From Cyclobacteriaceae bacterium (GTDB lineage Bacteria > Bacteroidota > Bacteroidia > Cytophagales > Cyclobacteriaceae): 64,000 nucleotides of DNA. The stretch lies in NCBI GenBank assembly GCA_028285685.1, contig JANQOR010000014.1, positions 211,979 through 275,978 on the forward strand, read 5' to 3'. The position numbers and the translations under genes were made by a program. The notes beneath the pieces were generated by a model. That model was not told the origin of the DNA. It did not search any database and saw only the letters and a program-made list of their open reading frames with translations. Below, in pieces: positions 27,966 to 37,355 of the stretch (its first letter is position 1; each line of letters begins with the position of its first letter).

Positions 27966-28115
27966 ATGCCCGGCAGGAAGCCCATATTCGCAACACTTGT
28001 AACAGACATCTACACCTTCACCAGGGATAGTATGTTTAAGGTTTTTCTCGAGCCAGCATCGCATGAGGAGAGACGAGCCAAGGAAGAGAGAAAGAAAAAG
28101 AAAAAAGAGGAATAA
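27966..28115 (+). CDS. Possible 49-aa small protein
   Basis: Short ORF: MPGRKPIFATLVTDIYTFTR, then DSMFKVFLEPASHEERRAKE and a Lys/Glu tail. It fills the gap between divergent VWA and convergent hydroxylase genes and stops one base before the hydroxylase stop. The sensible amino-terminal half and strongly basic tail look protein-like, but the tail is simple sequence and there is no independent support. Low confidence. Confidence 0.3.
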   Translation: MPGRKPIFATLVTDIYTFTRDSMFKVFLEPASHEERRAKEERKKKKKEE

Positions 28116-28730
28116 CTACTTTTTGGGCATAGTGCCGAAAACCACATCCCAAAGTATTGAGGATACTCCAAAGGCACTATCAGGATCCTTATAGTGATGA
28201 ATACCGTGGTGAACCCACAAAAACTTCCAAAAATTCTTAGGCGGTTGGAAAGCATGAACCATGTAATGAACCCACAAATAGGCTGAATAGCCCATAAAGA
28301 ATCCCGGAAGGAAAGCATAGACGAAATTGCCCATTATTAATTTGAAGAAAAAGAAAAACAGTACCGACAAAGTCATGCTCAAAGGGATAGGCATAGCCAG
28401 GCGATCTCTATCTTTTGGGTAGTCGTGATGCACGCCATGAACGGTATACGCAAATTTCTCCCTTTTCTTGGTGGTAGGCGTCAAATGAAAAAGGAACCTG
28501 TGCATCAAATACTCCACCAACGTGAACGCGAAGAAACCTCCAAAAAAAATGGGCACCGTATTTACGGCACTTATGTGAAAATTCCTTAAGCCGTAGATGA
28601 TCAATACGGTACTTATTATCGAAAACAGTATTAATGGAACCGAAATGTGAGTTCGCGTCAATCTCTCCAAAAATTTGTTTTTGAAAAGAGATTTCGTGCC
28701 TTTTAAGTGAGGTTTGTTCTTTAGTTCCAT
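28116..28730 (-). CDS. Fatty acid hydroxylase superfamily membrane protein
   Basis: 204 aa with four membrane segments and the eight-histidine di-iron signature: HRFLFH (about 83-88), HGVHHDYPKD, HYMVHAFQPP and HHGIHHYKDPDSAFGVS. This is the sterol desaturase/FA2H-like family. In Cytophagales a plausible substrate is the acyl chain of sphingolipid- or sulfonolipid-type lipids (2-hydroxylation). That is an inference from family and taxon, not from context. 42 bases downstream of bshA and perhaps co-transcribed. Confidence 0.88.
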   Translation of the reverse strand: MELKNKPHLKGTKSLFKNKFLERLTRTHISVPLILFSIISTVLIIYGLRNFHISAVNTVPIFFGGFFAFTLVEYLMHRFLFHLTPTTKKREKFAYTVHGVHHDYPKDRDRLAMPIPLSMTLSVLFFFFFKLIMGNFVYAFLPGFFMGYSAYLWVHYMVHAFQPPKNFWKFLWVHHGIHHYKDPDSAFGVSSILWDVVFGTMPKK

Positions 28731-28772
28731 TGCCTGTTGCGTACTACAAAATTATTTAAAATGAGTTTTTGA

Positions 28773-29918
28773 TCACAAAGTTTCTGTTAACGATTTCTTA
28801 TGTTTCTTTAAAACGGATTGATAAAACTCTTCATACTTCGGAAGTATATTTTCTATATCGAATTCCTTGGCTCTGTTCAATGCTCCTTCCTTAAATTTTT
28901 GAAGATTTTCATTGTCCAAAACATGAATAGATTTGTCGACCATTGAGGCGACATCTCCTATCTCACACACGAACCCGGATATTCCATCTACATTTAACTC
29001 AGGCAGTCCCCCAGCATTGGAAGAAACCACTGGTACTTCACATGCCATAGCTTCCAGGGCAGCTAGTCCAAAACTTTCTTTTTCTGAAGTCATAAGAAAC
29101 AAGTCACTTACCGAAAGTACTTCTTCTACTGCCTCGAGTTTTCCCAAAAACCGAATATCCTCGGTGCATATTTCTTGGGCTTCTTCTTCAATTCTTTTAC
29201 GCTCGGGACCATCACCGATCAGTAGCAGTTTTGACGGTACCACTTTCTTTAGCTCACAAAATATTTTAAGCACATCATCTACCCGCTTTACTTTCCTAAA
29301 ATTGGACGTATGAACGATCAGCTTTTCTCCATTTGGACAGATGGCCTTCTTGAAATGCTCCTTTGGTTGCTTTTTGAAGCGCTTCAAGTCAATAAAGTTT
29401 GGGATCACCTCGATGTCGGTCTTGATCTCGAAATGCTGTAGTGTATCCCTTTTTAGGTCTTCTGAAACAGCAGTAACACCATTGGAGCGATTTATCGAAA
29501 ACGTAACTACTGGTTCATTTGCTGCATCTTTCCCCACAATAGTGATGTCTGTTCCATGGAGGGTGGTTATGAATGGAATCTCATATCCCCGCTCTTTCAA
29601 AATCTGCTGTGCCATATAAGCTGCGGACGCATGAGGAACAGCGTAGTGTACATGCAAAAGATCCAGATTTTCCTTTATCACCACATCAACCATCTTGCTC
29701 GACAACGCCAGCTCATAAGGAGGATATTGGAATAGAGGATATGACTTTACGCTTACTTCATGGAAGTGCAAATTGTGCTCGAAAAATTCGAGCCTTGTCG
29801 GTTGAGAATAAGTGATAAAGTGGATATCATGACCTTTATCTGCAAGCGCTTTGCCTAGTTCTGTTGCAACAACACCACTCCCACCATATGTGGGGTAACA
29901 AACAATTCCTACCTTCAT
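28773..29918 (-). CDS. bshA: N-acetyl-alpha-D-glucosaminyl L-malate synthase BshA
   Basis: 381 aa GT4 glycosyltransferase. It joins GlcNAc from UDP-GlcNAc to L-malate, the first step of bacillithiol synthesis. MKVGIVCYPTYGGSGVVATE and DIHFITYSQPTRLEFF are diagnostic of BshA, and the GT-B C-terminal domain has FRKVKRVDDV, SEKESFGLAALEAMACEVPV and SSNAGGLPELN. bshB and bshC are not in the window. Full length for the family. Confidence 0.95.
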   Translation of the reverse strand: MKVGIVCYPTYGGSGVVATELGKALADKGHDIHFITYSQPTRLEFFEHNLHFHEVSVKSYPLFQYPPYELALSSKMVDVVIKENLDLLHVHYAVPHASAAYMAQQILKERGYEIPFITTLHGTDITIVGKDAANEPVVTFSINRSNGVTAVSEDLKRDTLQHFEIKTDIEVIPNFIDLKRFKKQPKEHFKKAICPNGEKLIVHTSNFRKVKRVDDVLKIFCELKKVVPSKLLLIGDGPERKRIEEEAQEICTEDIRFLGKLEAVEEVLSVSDLFLMTSEKESFGLAALEAMACEVPVVSSNAGGLPELNVDGISGFVCEIGDVASMVDKSIHVLDNENLQKFKEGALNRAKEFDIENILPKYEEFYQSVLKKHKKSLTETL

Positions 29919-29981
29919 TACTTTGATATTCTCCTTTGCAATGTATAAACCCCATCTGATTCGAATTGGTTTCGTTGGAAT

Positions 29982-32198
29982 TTATTCATTAATAATTGAC
30001 TCATAGATGACATCCTGAATCTCGGTTCGGATGTTCATTTCCATCAGTTTTTCGTTCTTGGCATCCGGATAGATTCGGTTGGAGAGAAAGACATAAATTA
30101 GATCAGCTTCCGGGTCGGCCCAGACCATGGTTCCTGTGAATCCCGTATGTCCATAGCTGGTATCACTAGCCAGGTAAGAAGCTCCGTCTCTCTTCCAATC
30201 TTTCTTGTCCCAGCCAAGTCCACGCCGGTTTTTTCTAAAATACCGGATATTGAAAAGGTCAAGGGTTTCAGATTTTAAGTACTGCTTGCCGTTGTAGTAA
30301 CCTCCGTTTGAAAGCATATACATCATTTTGGCTAGGTCGGTGGCGTTGGAAAAAAGTCCAGCATGTCCAGCAACTCCACCGAAAATATGAGCATTACGAT
30401 CATGTACCTCACCCCAAACCTGATCGTCGCGGAACAAATGATCATATTCTGTCGGAGCAATATCTTCCAGGGAAACCCCTTTGCTTCTTGGGTTAAACCC
30501 TACATTCAAACCCATAGGTTGATAGAAGTTTTCATCCAAGAACTGATCAAAAGATTGTTGACTTACCGTCTCAACCAACATGTGCAAAATCATATATCCA
30601 AGATCGCTGTAGTTATATCTCGGCGTTCCAATGAGGTCGGATTTTACCAGCCAGCTCTTTAGAGAATCTCTCATGCTCGGGTGATATTCGATGTTATACG
30701 ATCGAACATCATTTTTCTCATCCTCCTTGTTTTTATAGTAGAACGAATTCAGTCGGTCGCCACGCATGGTTCTTCGCCAAAAGGGAATGTAGGAGCGAAT
30801 CCCTCCATTGTGCGCCAACAATTGCTTGATGGTAACATGTGATTTATTCGAGTTTGCAAAGTCTGGCATGTGTTTTCCGATTGTATCATCCAATTGGACT
30901 TTACCTTGATCAATAAGGAGCGCGATAGCAGGTAAAGTAGCAATCACCTTAGTTACAGAAGCCAAATCGTAAAGGGTCGAATTCTCCACTGACTTAAGGC
31001 TATCGTAGGTGAAATAACCATAGGATCTCTCCAATACCACGGACCCATTCTTGATCACGGAAAGTTGACAGCCAGGTGTTGCGTATTCTTCGATTCCTTT
31101 CTGAGCTGCTTCCAGAACTTCTTCAATACGGTCACTTAAACCTTCAAATTCCGGACTCGAATATCCAACTATACCCTCGACGCTCACTCTTCTGGCATTG
31201 ACTCCCCTTCCAAGAATCTCAGATGCACCAAAGAGCATCTTCGCTAGTACTATATCGTCATTTTCGATCTCGCCAGGTACCAGCAGCGCCGTATTTTCTT
31301 CAACTGAAGCTCCATTTTCCACAAAATCAACCAAAATTTCATTCCCGTAAAGCTTGCCATCAAAACCTCCTCTCCTGTCTAGAATAATGGGTAACTCTTC
31401 TGTTTGCAGCCGATCGTATACTTTAACATAGCTTGATAGTCTCTTCTTCAAGTTCTCATCCTCACCCTGATACACTATTGCATCGCTTCTGATCGGCAGG
31501 AGGTCTCCATCATCTAAGGCAATGGACCCATGCTCAAAGATTTTTCTAGCCAGCTGGTCAGATAAATTGTAGGTCAATTCATAATCAGGTTCGGCAACAA
31601 TGCCCTCATAAAACGACCTATCAAAGTTCCTTGAGACGGCCCTACTCCATTTGTTGAGTTTCCTTGAGTTGAATGATTGCCTGGAAACCCAGACTACAGG
31701 GTGATCTGTGATGATGTCTTTCTTTGAATCAGGAAGGTCTGCGGAAACATATGAGCTGGGTAGGAAGAAGTATGGAGAGCTTTTCACAGCCAAGTGAATC
31801 ACTTCCTTTTCGTACTCAGACAGGTTTGTTGTGTCTGGCAAAACCAGGTGATTAAAACCTATCGTGCGGCTGAAATTTTCTAAAAAATTAAAATATTCAA
31901 GAACCAACGAGTAATCCGAAATTGCAGACAGGTATTGGAGGTTGGGTAGGACAATTTCATCTTCCAAATTCGGATCCAGTTTGTGATCTAATTGAATTGC
32001 CACCTTGTAATCTTGATCTTCTACAAACTGAAGAATGGAATTCTCCCATCTGGGGAAGTAGATAGTAATGCTTTTCTTCGTGTTTAGTGACTTATAAAAG
32101 GTAGTTCCATCGTACCAGATAACCGCGTCTGGTCCCTTTTCTCCTGCATGAGTGGCTAAAGCAGAAATGAGCAGAATGATGGAACAAATACTCCTCAT
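29982..32198 (-). CDS. Serine hydrolase (beta-lactamase fold) with reduced N-terminal GH3-like region
   Basis: 738 aa, exported (signal MRSICSIILLISALATHA). The C-terminal half (about 375-735) is a class C beta-lactamase/PBP4*-type serine hydrolase: SVTK (Ser nucleophile and Lys) in LYDLASVTKVIATLP, the YNYSDLGY motif and GHTGFTG. The N-terminal 350 residues resemble a shortened NagZ/GH3-type domain seen fused to such hydrolases in Bacteroidota, but the GH3 motif KHFPGHG and its catalytic His are absent, so no glycosidase activity is expected from that part. Probably acts on peptidoglycan-derived peptides in the periplasm. The substrate is not determined. Confidence 0.82.
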   Translation of the reverse strand: MRSICSIILLISALATHAGEKGPDAVIWYDGTTFYKSLNTKKSITIYFPRWENSILQFVEDQDYKVAIQLDHKLDPNLEDEIVLPNLQYLSAISDYSLVLEYFNFLENFSRTIGFNHLVLPDTTNLSEYEKEVIHLAVKSSPYFFLPSSYVSADLPDSKKDIITDHPVVWVSRQSFNSRKLNKWSRAVSRNFDRSFYEGIVAEPDYELTYNLSDQLARKIFEHGSIALDDGDLLPIRSDAIVYQGEDENLKKRLSSYVKVYDRLQTEELPIILDRRGGFDGKLYGNEILVDFVENGASVEENTALLVPGEIENDDIVLAKMLFGASEILGRGVNARRVSVEGIVGYSSPEFEGLSDRIEEVLEAAQKGIEEYATPGCQLSVIKNGSVVLERSYGYFTYDSLKSVENSTLYDLASVTKVIATLPAIALLIDQGKVQLDDTIGKHMPDFANSNKSHVTIKQLLAHNGGIRSYIPFWRRTMRGDRLNSFYYKNKEDEKNDVRSYNIEYHPSMRDSLKSWLVKSDLIGTPRYNYSDLGYMILHMLVETVSQQSFDQFLDENFYQPMGLNVGFNPRSKGVSLEDIAPTEYDHLFRDDQVWGEVHDRNAHIFGGVAGHAGLFSNATDLAKMMYMLSNGGYYNGKQYLKSETLDLFNIRYFRKNRRGLGWDKKDWKRDGASYLASDTSYGHTGFTGTMVWADPEADLIYVFLSNRIYPDAKNEKLMEMNIRTEIQDVIYESIINE

Positions 32199-32272
32199 TA
32201 AATCTTAAATTTGAACAATTTTATTCGTATGTCGTGTTGAATAACACAACATTTAGACAAAAATTATACCTA

Positions 32273-32617
32273 ATGCGATTTCCTTCTCTTTTTCGTCTAC
32301 CAAAATACCAGCAATTTCAGATCAAGCCTAGATACTACGACCCGATCAAGGAGGAAATAGAGGAGCGAACGGAGAGGATCAAGCAGGAACTTGATGGCAA
32401 GGAAACCGGCAACTACCATCCTGCTCATATCAGCTTCCGAAGAAAAACAAAATCTGCTCCCATGACTTCAATGTTACAGCTTCTGATTGCTGCTGTATTG
32501 GGAATGTTGATCCTTGGCTGGCTGGAATTTGGCAATGAGATCTTCTATTATATGCTTTGGATAATCGTCCCAGGGTACTTTCTCTATAGGCTTAAATCAC
32601 TAAGGAAGCAAAAATGA
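32273..32617 (+). CDS. Small membrane protein upstream of mutL
   Basis: 114 aa: a basic N-terminus (FRLPKYQQFQIKPRYYDPIK) with a charged helix, then two membrane segments (MLQLLIAAVLGMLILGWLEF and YYMLWIIVPGYFLY) and a basic tail. The frame is open to GTG at 32234, but the ATG at 32273 gives a more likely start. The last codon overlaps the mutL start by 4 bases (ATGA), so it is co-translated with mutL. I recognise no function. Confidence 0.75.
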   Translation: MRFPSLFRLPKYQQFQIKPRYYDPIKEEIEERTERIKQELDGKETGNYHPAHISFRRKTKSAPMTSMLQLLIAAVLGMLILGWLEFGNEIFYYMLWIIVPGYFLYRLKSLRKQK

Positions 32618-34428
32618 GTGATGTCATACACCTGTTGCCCGACAGCATCGCCAATCAAATTGCTGCAGGTGAGGTTGTTCAGAGGCCTGCATCGGTGGTC
32701 AAGGAGATGTTGGAAAATAGCGTGGATGCAGGAGCTACATCAATTCAGCTTATTGTTAAGGATGCAGGTAAAACACTCATCCAGGTTGTCGACGATGGAG
32801 CGGGAATGAGTCTCACCGATGCACGCATGAGCTTCGAGCGACATGCCACGTCAAAGATTAAAACTTCAGAGGATCTCTTCAAAATAACCACGCTTGGGTT
32901 TCGTGGTGAGGCCTTAGCATCGATAGCTGCGGTCGCGCAAGTAGAAATGCGAACAAAAAAAGAGGATGAAGAGTTAGGAACATTGCTAACGATTGAGTCT
33001 TCAGAAGTGAAGAAGCAGGAACCTGTCTCCTGTCCGAAAGGAACTTCTATTTCTGTTAAAAACCTCTTCTTCAATGTTCCTGCAAGAAGGAACTTTCTAA
33101 AATCCAATCCCGTCGAGCTCCGACACATCAATGACGAGTTCCAGCGTGTCGCATTGGCTAATCCGGAAATTCGGTTCTCCCTTGTCCAAAATGATATGGA
33201 AACTTTCAAGCTGGATCCGGGAAAATTAAGCAGACGAATTGTGCAGCTCTTTGGGAAAAACTACAACCAGCAATTGATCCCATGCCAGGAGGAGACACCC
33301 TTGTTGAAAATAACCGGATACATTGGTAAACCTGAGCATTCGAAAAAGACACGAGGCGAGCAGTTTTTCTTCATAAACAACCGCTTCATCAAAAATAGCT
33401 ATTTGAATCATTCGGTGATCCGGGCATATGAAGGATTGTTGAAGGTCGATTATTTCCCCTTCTATGTTTTGTATATCGACATTGATCCGGTTCATGTGGA
33501 TATCAATGTACATCCCACCAAGACTGAGGTGAAATTTGATGATGACCGAATGCTTTATGGGGTGATCAACTCCGCGGTTCGACAGGCGTTGGCTTCTTTT
33601 AACGTTGCTCCCTCCCTTGATTTCTCTGCCGACGTGAGCTTCGAACACTTAAACAGGCAGAGAGAAGATGCGCTGACCAGGGACGAAAAAGCATACACTT
33701 CATTCCAATCGATTCGTCCAAGTCAAGAACGACTAGAGAAGTTAGATGAGCTTTATGCCTCTGCAAACCAGGAAGAAATAGCGACCATTGAAGAAGCTGA
33801 GAAAGAGCGGGTTCATGAACATATTTTTTCCAGCTCTATGGGTCATGAAGGCGAATCCGAGGAGAAGAAACCAACCTACCAGCTTCATGGGAAGTATTTA
33901 CTTAGGCAAGTGAAGTCGGGAATGATCGTTTTGGACAAGGAATCTGCTCTTGAACGTATCTTGTTTGAGCAATACCAGAGCCAGATGCAAGCAGGTTCGG
34001 GGATGAGTCAGGCATGCCTTTTCCCACAACAGGTGAAGCTCAATCCAGGTGATTATGCACTTGCTATTGATCTAAAAGAGGAAATCAATCTGCTAGGTTT
34101 TGAATTTGAGCAGATGGGTGAGCAACTTCTAGTTATTCAAGGAGTCCCTTCTGAACTAGCACCATGCAACGAACAGGAGGTGTTTGAAGGTCTAATAGAG
34201 CAGTATAAGCACAATGCAAAAAAATTGGATTTGCCTAAGAAAGAAAGTTTGATTCGAGCACTCGCGAAGCGGACAGCGACGAACAAATGTCAAAGCCTCA
34301 AAAACGAGGAGATGGATCACCTGATCGATCGGTTGTTTGGGTGTGAACAGCCCAACTATACACCAGAAGGAAATCCAACGTATGTTTTATTAAGTTTAGA
34401 GCAAATAAACGATTGGTTTAAAAAGTAG
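32614..34428 (+). CDS. mutL: DNA mismatch repair protein MutL
   Basis: 604 aa. The GHKL ATPase domain is intact: ENSVDAGATSIQL, DDGAGMS, TLGFRGEALASI and FFNVPARRNFL, with HPTKTEVKFDDDR ending the N-terminal core (about 330). The C-terminal dimerisation domain lacks the endonuclease metal motif: the position of DQHAx2Ex4E reads DKESALERILFE (441-452), and the downstream CPHGRP-type motif reads TPEGNP near residue 590. It therefore probably acts as an ATP-driven matchmaker without strand-nicking activity. Heads the unit with two rhomboid genes (26 bases to the next). Confidence 0.96.
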   Translation: MSDVIHLLPDSIANQIAAGEVVQRPASVVKEMLENSVDAGATSIQLIVKDAGKTLIQVVDDGAGMSLTDARMSFERHATSKIKTSEDLFKITTLGFRGEALASIAAVAQVEMRTKKEDEELGTLLTIESSEVKKQEPVSCPKGTSISVKNLFFNVPARRNFLKSNPVELRHINDEFQRVALANPEIRFSLVQNDMETFKLDPGKLSRRIVQLFGKNYNQQLIPCQEETPLLKITGYIGKPEHSKKTRGEQFFFINNRFIKNSYLNHSVIRAYEGLLKVDYFPFYVLYIDIDPVHVDINVHPTKTEVKFDDDRMLYGVINSAVRQALASFNVAPSLDFSADVSFEHLNRQREDALTRDEKAYTSFQSIRPSQERLEKLDELYASANQEEIATIEEAEKERVHEHIFSSSMGHEGESEEKKPTYQLHGKYLLRQVKSGMIVLDKESALERILFEQYQSQMQAGSGMSQACLFPQQVKLNPGDYALAIDLKEEINLLGFEFEQMGEQLLVIQGVPSELAPCNEQEVFEGLIEQYKHNAKKLDLPKKESLIRALAKRTATNKCQSLKNEEMDHLIDRLFGCEQPNYTPEGNPTYVLLSLEQINDWFKK

Positions 34429-34453
34429 TTAGTAGTAAGAAATAAGAAATAAA

Positions 34454-35254
34454 GTGTTTAGAAGACTCACACCTGTAGCAAAAAATATTCTAATCATCAA
34501 TGTGGCTATCTTCATGATTGGCTCTTTCCTGAAATTGCCGCTATCAGAGTTTTTTGGCTTGCGAGTAGTGTTCTCCTCTGAATTTGCACCTTACCAGTTC
34601 TTAACCTACATGTGGCTTCATGGAGGATTTGGTCATATCCTTGGAAATATGATCGCAGTCCTTGTTTTTGCTCCCATGCTTGAAACAGTTTGGGGTTCCA
34701 AACGGTTTTTGACCTTTTACCTGGTTTGCGGCATTGGTGCAGGTATTTTATATGGAACTGCAGACTTTTTCGAAAAGTTACCGTTGAAGCAAGATGCAGA
34801 AGCCTACCTGGACAATCCCAATCCTGATGCTTTTTATAGGTTTATTATCGAGCACAAGAATCCATATTTCAACTTGAATGGGCTCGGTGAGCTTTCGGAT
34901 GCGTACTATGAAAATGAAAATAGCCCCAGCGTCATCAATCAAACGAAGCGTGTAGTACAAGAAACCTACGACATCTTCGTCACTAGAGGAAACATGATCG
35001 GGGCTTCCGGGGCTGTGTTTGGAATCTTGTTTGCGTTTGCATTTCTCTTCCCAAACACCGAACTATTCCTCCTTTTCCCGCCAATACCAATCAAAGCCAA
35101 ATACCTGGTATTTGCCTATGGAATGTATGAGCTATATGCAGAATTTAGTCGAACTCCAGGTGATAATGTGGCTCATTTGGCTCACCTTAGTGGAATGCTT
35201 ATTGCATTTGTGATGTTGAAATATTGGAAAAACGACACGAGAAGATTTTACTGA
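34454..35254 (+). CDS. Rhomboid family intramembrane serine protease
   Basis: 266 aa with six membrane helices. HGGFGHILGNM is the helix-2 motif, GASGAVFG carries the catalytic Ser, and HLAHLSGM carries the catalytic His. A loop of about 70 residues (DFFEKLPLKQDAEAYLD, up to NMIGASGA) between helices 3 and 4 is longer than usual. The start codon is GTG (MFRRLTPVAKNIL). 4-base gap to a second rhomboid gene. Confidence 0.92.
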   Translation: MFRRLTPVAKNILIINVAIFMIGSFLKLPLSEFFGLRVVFSSEFAPYQFLTYMWLHGGFGHILGNMIAVLVFAPMLETVWGSKRFLTFYLVCGIGAGILYGTADFFEKLPLKQDAEAYLDNPNPDAFYRFIIEHKNPYFNLNGLGELSDAYYENENSPSVINQTKRVVQETYDIFVTRGNMIGASGAVFGILFAFAFLFPNTELFLLFPPIPIKAKYLVFAYGMYELYAEFSRTPGDNVAHLAHLSGMLIAFVMLKYWKNDTRRFY

Positions 35255-35257
35255 GCA

Positions 35258-36172
35258 ATGAACGGAGGACTCTTTGACGATTTTAAAAATGCCTGGAGCA
35301 GGCCTAACAATGCTGTTGTTCAGCTCATTCTAATCAATGTTGTCATATGGGTTTTCATACGAGTCTCGGAAGTCTTTCTTGCTATTAGTGGTGCGCAAAG
35401 TATTCATAGTTACATTCTTCATAAGCTTCAACTTCCGGCCGAAGTCGGAAGGCTGTTCTCACAGCCCTGGACACTAGTAACCTATTTCTTCACACATTAC
35501 GAGTTTTTCCATATCCTTTTCAATATGCTTTTTCTGTATTGGTTTGGACGAATCATACAGGAGTTCCTAAACAGTAAGAGGGTCATTTCGCTCTACGTAC
35601 TTGGAGGTCTCTTTGGAGGCCTACTATACATCTTCATTTACAACCTCGTGCCGTTCTACTCTGATCGAGTAGCGGAATCCATGATGCTTGGCGCTTCCGC
35701 CGGAGTGTTCGCCATTGTGGTTGGCGCTGCGGTGTTCATGCCTAACTACACCTTTTTCTTGCTTTTTCTAGGTCCGGTCAAGATCAAGTATATCGCCATC
35801 TTCTACGTGTTTATGTCTTTCATTGGGAGTACCGGCTATAATGCAGGAGGTGAGATTGCACACTTAGGAGGTGCTTTTGTAGGGTGGATGTACATCACAC
35901 AACTTAATAAGGGAAGTGACCTGGGTGGTTGGGTGATCTCCTTTATCCATTTTGTCAAAAGTATGTTTAAACCTCAGCCAAAGATCAAAGTCACTCACCG
36001 GGGTGGTAGCCGTCGACCTTCCAAAAAGGCTTCACAGAAAGCACAGGCTACTGGTAGCTCTGATACTCCGCAGGCAGAAATAGATGCAATCCTTGACAAA
36101 ATTTCCCAATCAGGCTATGAAAGCCTAACCAAGGATGAAAAGCAAAAGCTTTTTAATGCTAGCAAGAAATAA
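35258..36172 (+). CDS. Second rhomboid family protease
   Basis: 304 aa. Six membrane helices, catalytic Ser in GASAGVFAIVVG, catalytic His in EIAHLGGAFVGWMYI, and helix-2 motif HYEFFHILFNMLFLYWFG. After residue 230 there is a basic cytoplasmic tail (KVTHRGGSRRPSKKASQ) and a final acidic helix (AEIDAILDKISQSGYESLTK). The tandem arrangement after mutL suggests an operon. Substrates unknown. Confidence 0.92.
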   Translation: MNGGLFDDFKNAWSRPNNAVVQLILINVVIWVFIRVSEVFLAISGAQSIHSYILHKLQLPAEVGRLFSQPWTLVTYFFTHYEFFHILFNMLFLYWFGRIIQEFLNSKRVISLYVLGGLFGGLLYIFIYNLVPFYSDRVAESMMLGASAGVFAIVVGAAVFMPNYTFFLLFLGPVKIKYIAIFYVFMSFIGSTGYNAGGEIAHLGGAFVGWMYITQLNKGSDLGGWVISFIHFVKSMFKPQPKIKVTHRGGSRRPSKKASQKAQATGSSDTPQAEIDAILDKISQSGYESLTKDEKQKLFNASKK

Positions 36173-36265
36173 GCAGATTTTTTGTAGGCAAACTGGATTC
36201 TTGAATTTCCTCGCTTATGGGATTTTTAGATCTTGATAAAAAATCCGTAAATCGTCAAATCGAAA

Positions 36266-37303
36266 TCATTCCACCTTACTCCTATTCGCCAACTGTCCAC
36301 AAGCTGCATCAATATCCTTCCCTCGGCTTCTCCTTACGCTGGTGTGAATTCCGCCTTTTATTAGATGGGCAGCAAACCGGTCAATCGTTTGCGGATCCGC
36401 CTTACTGAAAGATGCTTCTGAAATGGGGTTATATTCGATGATGTTGATCCTGCAAGGAACTTTGCGAGCATACCTCAGAAGCTTTTCTGCATCTTCGATA
36501 GAGTCATTAAAGTCATAGAATAGAATGTATTCGAACGTGATTCGATTTTCCGTTTTTTCATAAAAATATCTAAGCGCCTTCATCAGCGCATCAAGCGTGT
36601 TCGTTTCATTGATTGGCATGATAGTGTCTCGCTTGTGGTCATCAGCCGCGTGAAGGGAAAGCGCAAGGTTAAATTTCACTTGATCATCGGCAAGCTTAGT
36701 GATCATCTTCGCTATTCCAGCAGTAGAAACAGTTATACGCTTGGGAGACATATGCAGTCCGTCCTCAGACGTAATTCGGTCGATCCCATTCATCATGTTT
36801 TTATAGTTGAGCAACGGTTCTCCCATGCCCATGAACACAATATTGGATAGAGGTTGTTGATAGTTTTCCTCCGCCTGGCTGCGAATCGCGACCACTTGAT
36901 CGTAGATCTCCCCGGCATCAAGATTGCGTTCACGTTTCATGTATCCGGTAGCACAGAACTTGCAACTAAGTGAACAGCCCACCTGGCTAGATACGCAAGC
37001 AGTCATCCGGTCATCTGCAGGAATCAGTACACCCTCGATCAGGTGATTATCATGAAGGCGAAAAGCAGATTTAATGGTGCCATCATTTGACACCTGCGAG
37101 TTGTCAATTTCAATCGCGTTTATTGTAAAATCTTCTTTGAGTTTTTCTCGCGAAGCCTTTGAAAGATTTGACATCTCATCAAAAGTTTTGGCCGACTTCA
37201 CCCAAAGCCATTCCCACACTTGCTTTGCACGGAATTTTTTTTCTCCATTCCCTTCGAAATAATCGATCAGACTATCAAGTGATTCAGCACGAATATCCTT
37301 CAT
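36266..37303 (-). CDS. rlmN: 23S rRNA A2503 / tRNA A37 C2-methyltransferase RlmN
   Basis: 345 aa radical SAM enzyme, normal length. The CxxxCxxC cluster is in GCSLSCKFCATGYMKRERNL, preceded by CVSSQVG. The mechanistic C-terminal Cys is in DIDAACGQLANR. NIVFMGMGEPLLNY and RITVSTAGI are family segments. It methylates C2 of A2503 in 23S rRNA and A37 in a subset of tRNAs. Convergent with the rhomboid operon. Confidence 0.96.
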   Translation of the reverse strand: MKDIRAESLDSLIDYFEGNGEKKFRAKQVWEWLWVKSAKTFDEMSNLSKASREKLKEDFTINAIEIDNSQVSNDGTIKSAFRLHDNHLIEGVLIPADDRMTACVSSQVGCSLSCKFCATGYMKRERNLDAGEIYDQVVAIRSQAEENYQQPLSNIVFMGMGEPLLNYKNMMNGIDRITSEDGLHMSPKRITVSTAGIAKMITKLADDQVKFNLALSLHAADDHKRDTIMPINETNTLDALMKALRYFYEKTENRITFEYILFYDFNDSIEDAEKLLRYARKVPCRINIIEYNPISEASFSKADPQTIDRFAAHLIKGGIHTSVRRSRGKDIDAACGQLANRSKVE

Positions 37304-37310
37304 ATCGCAA

Positions 37311-37355
37311 AGGTATCAAGCTTCTGACTGATCATACAGATTGAAGGCGATACCT
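37311..37355. other. Imperfect hairpin between the 37354 gene and rlmN
   Basis: AGGTATC (37311-37317) pairs with GATACCT (37349-37355), and AGCTTC with a GAAGG-type segment inside. It covers the stop codon of the upstream gene and could be a weak terminator on the minus strand, but there is no T-run. Confidence 0.3.
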
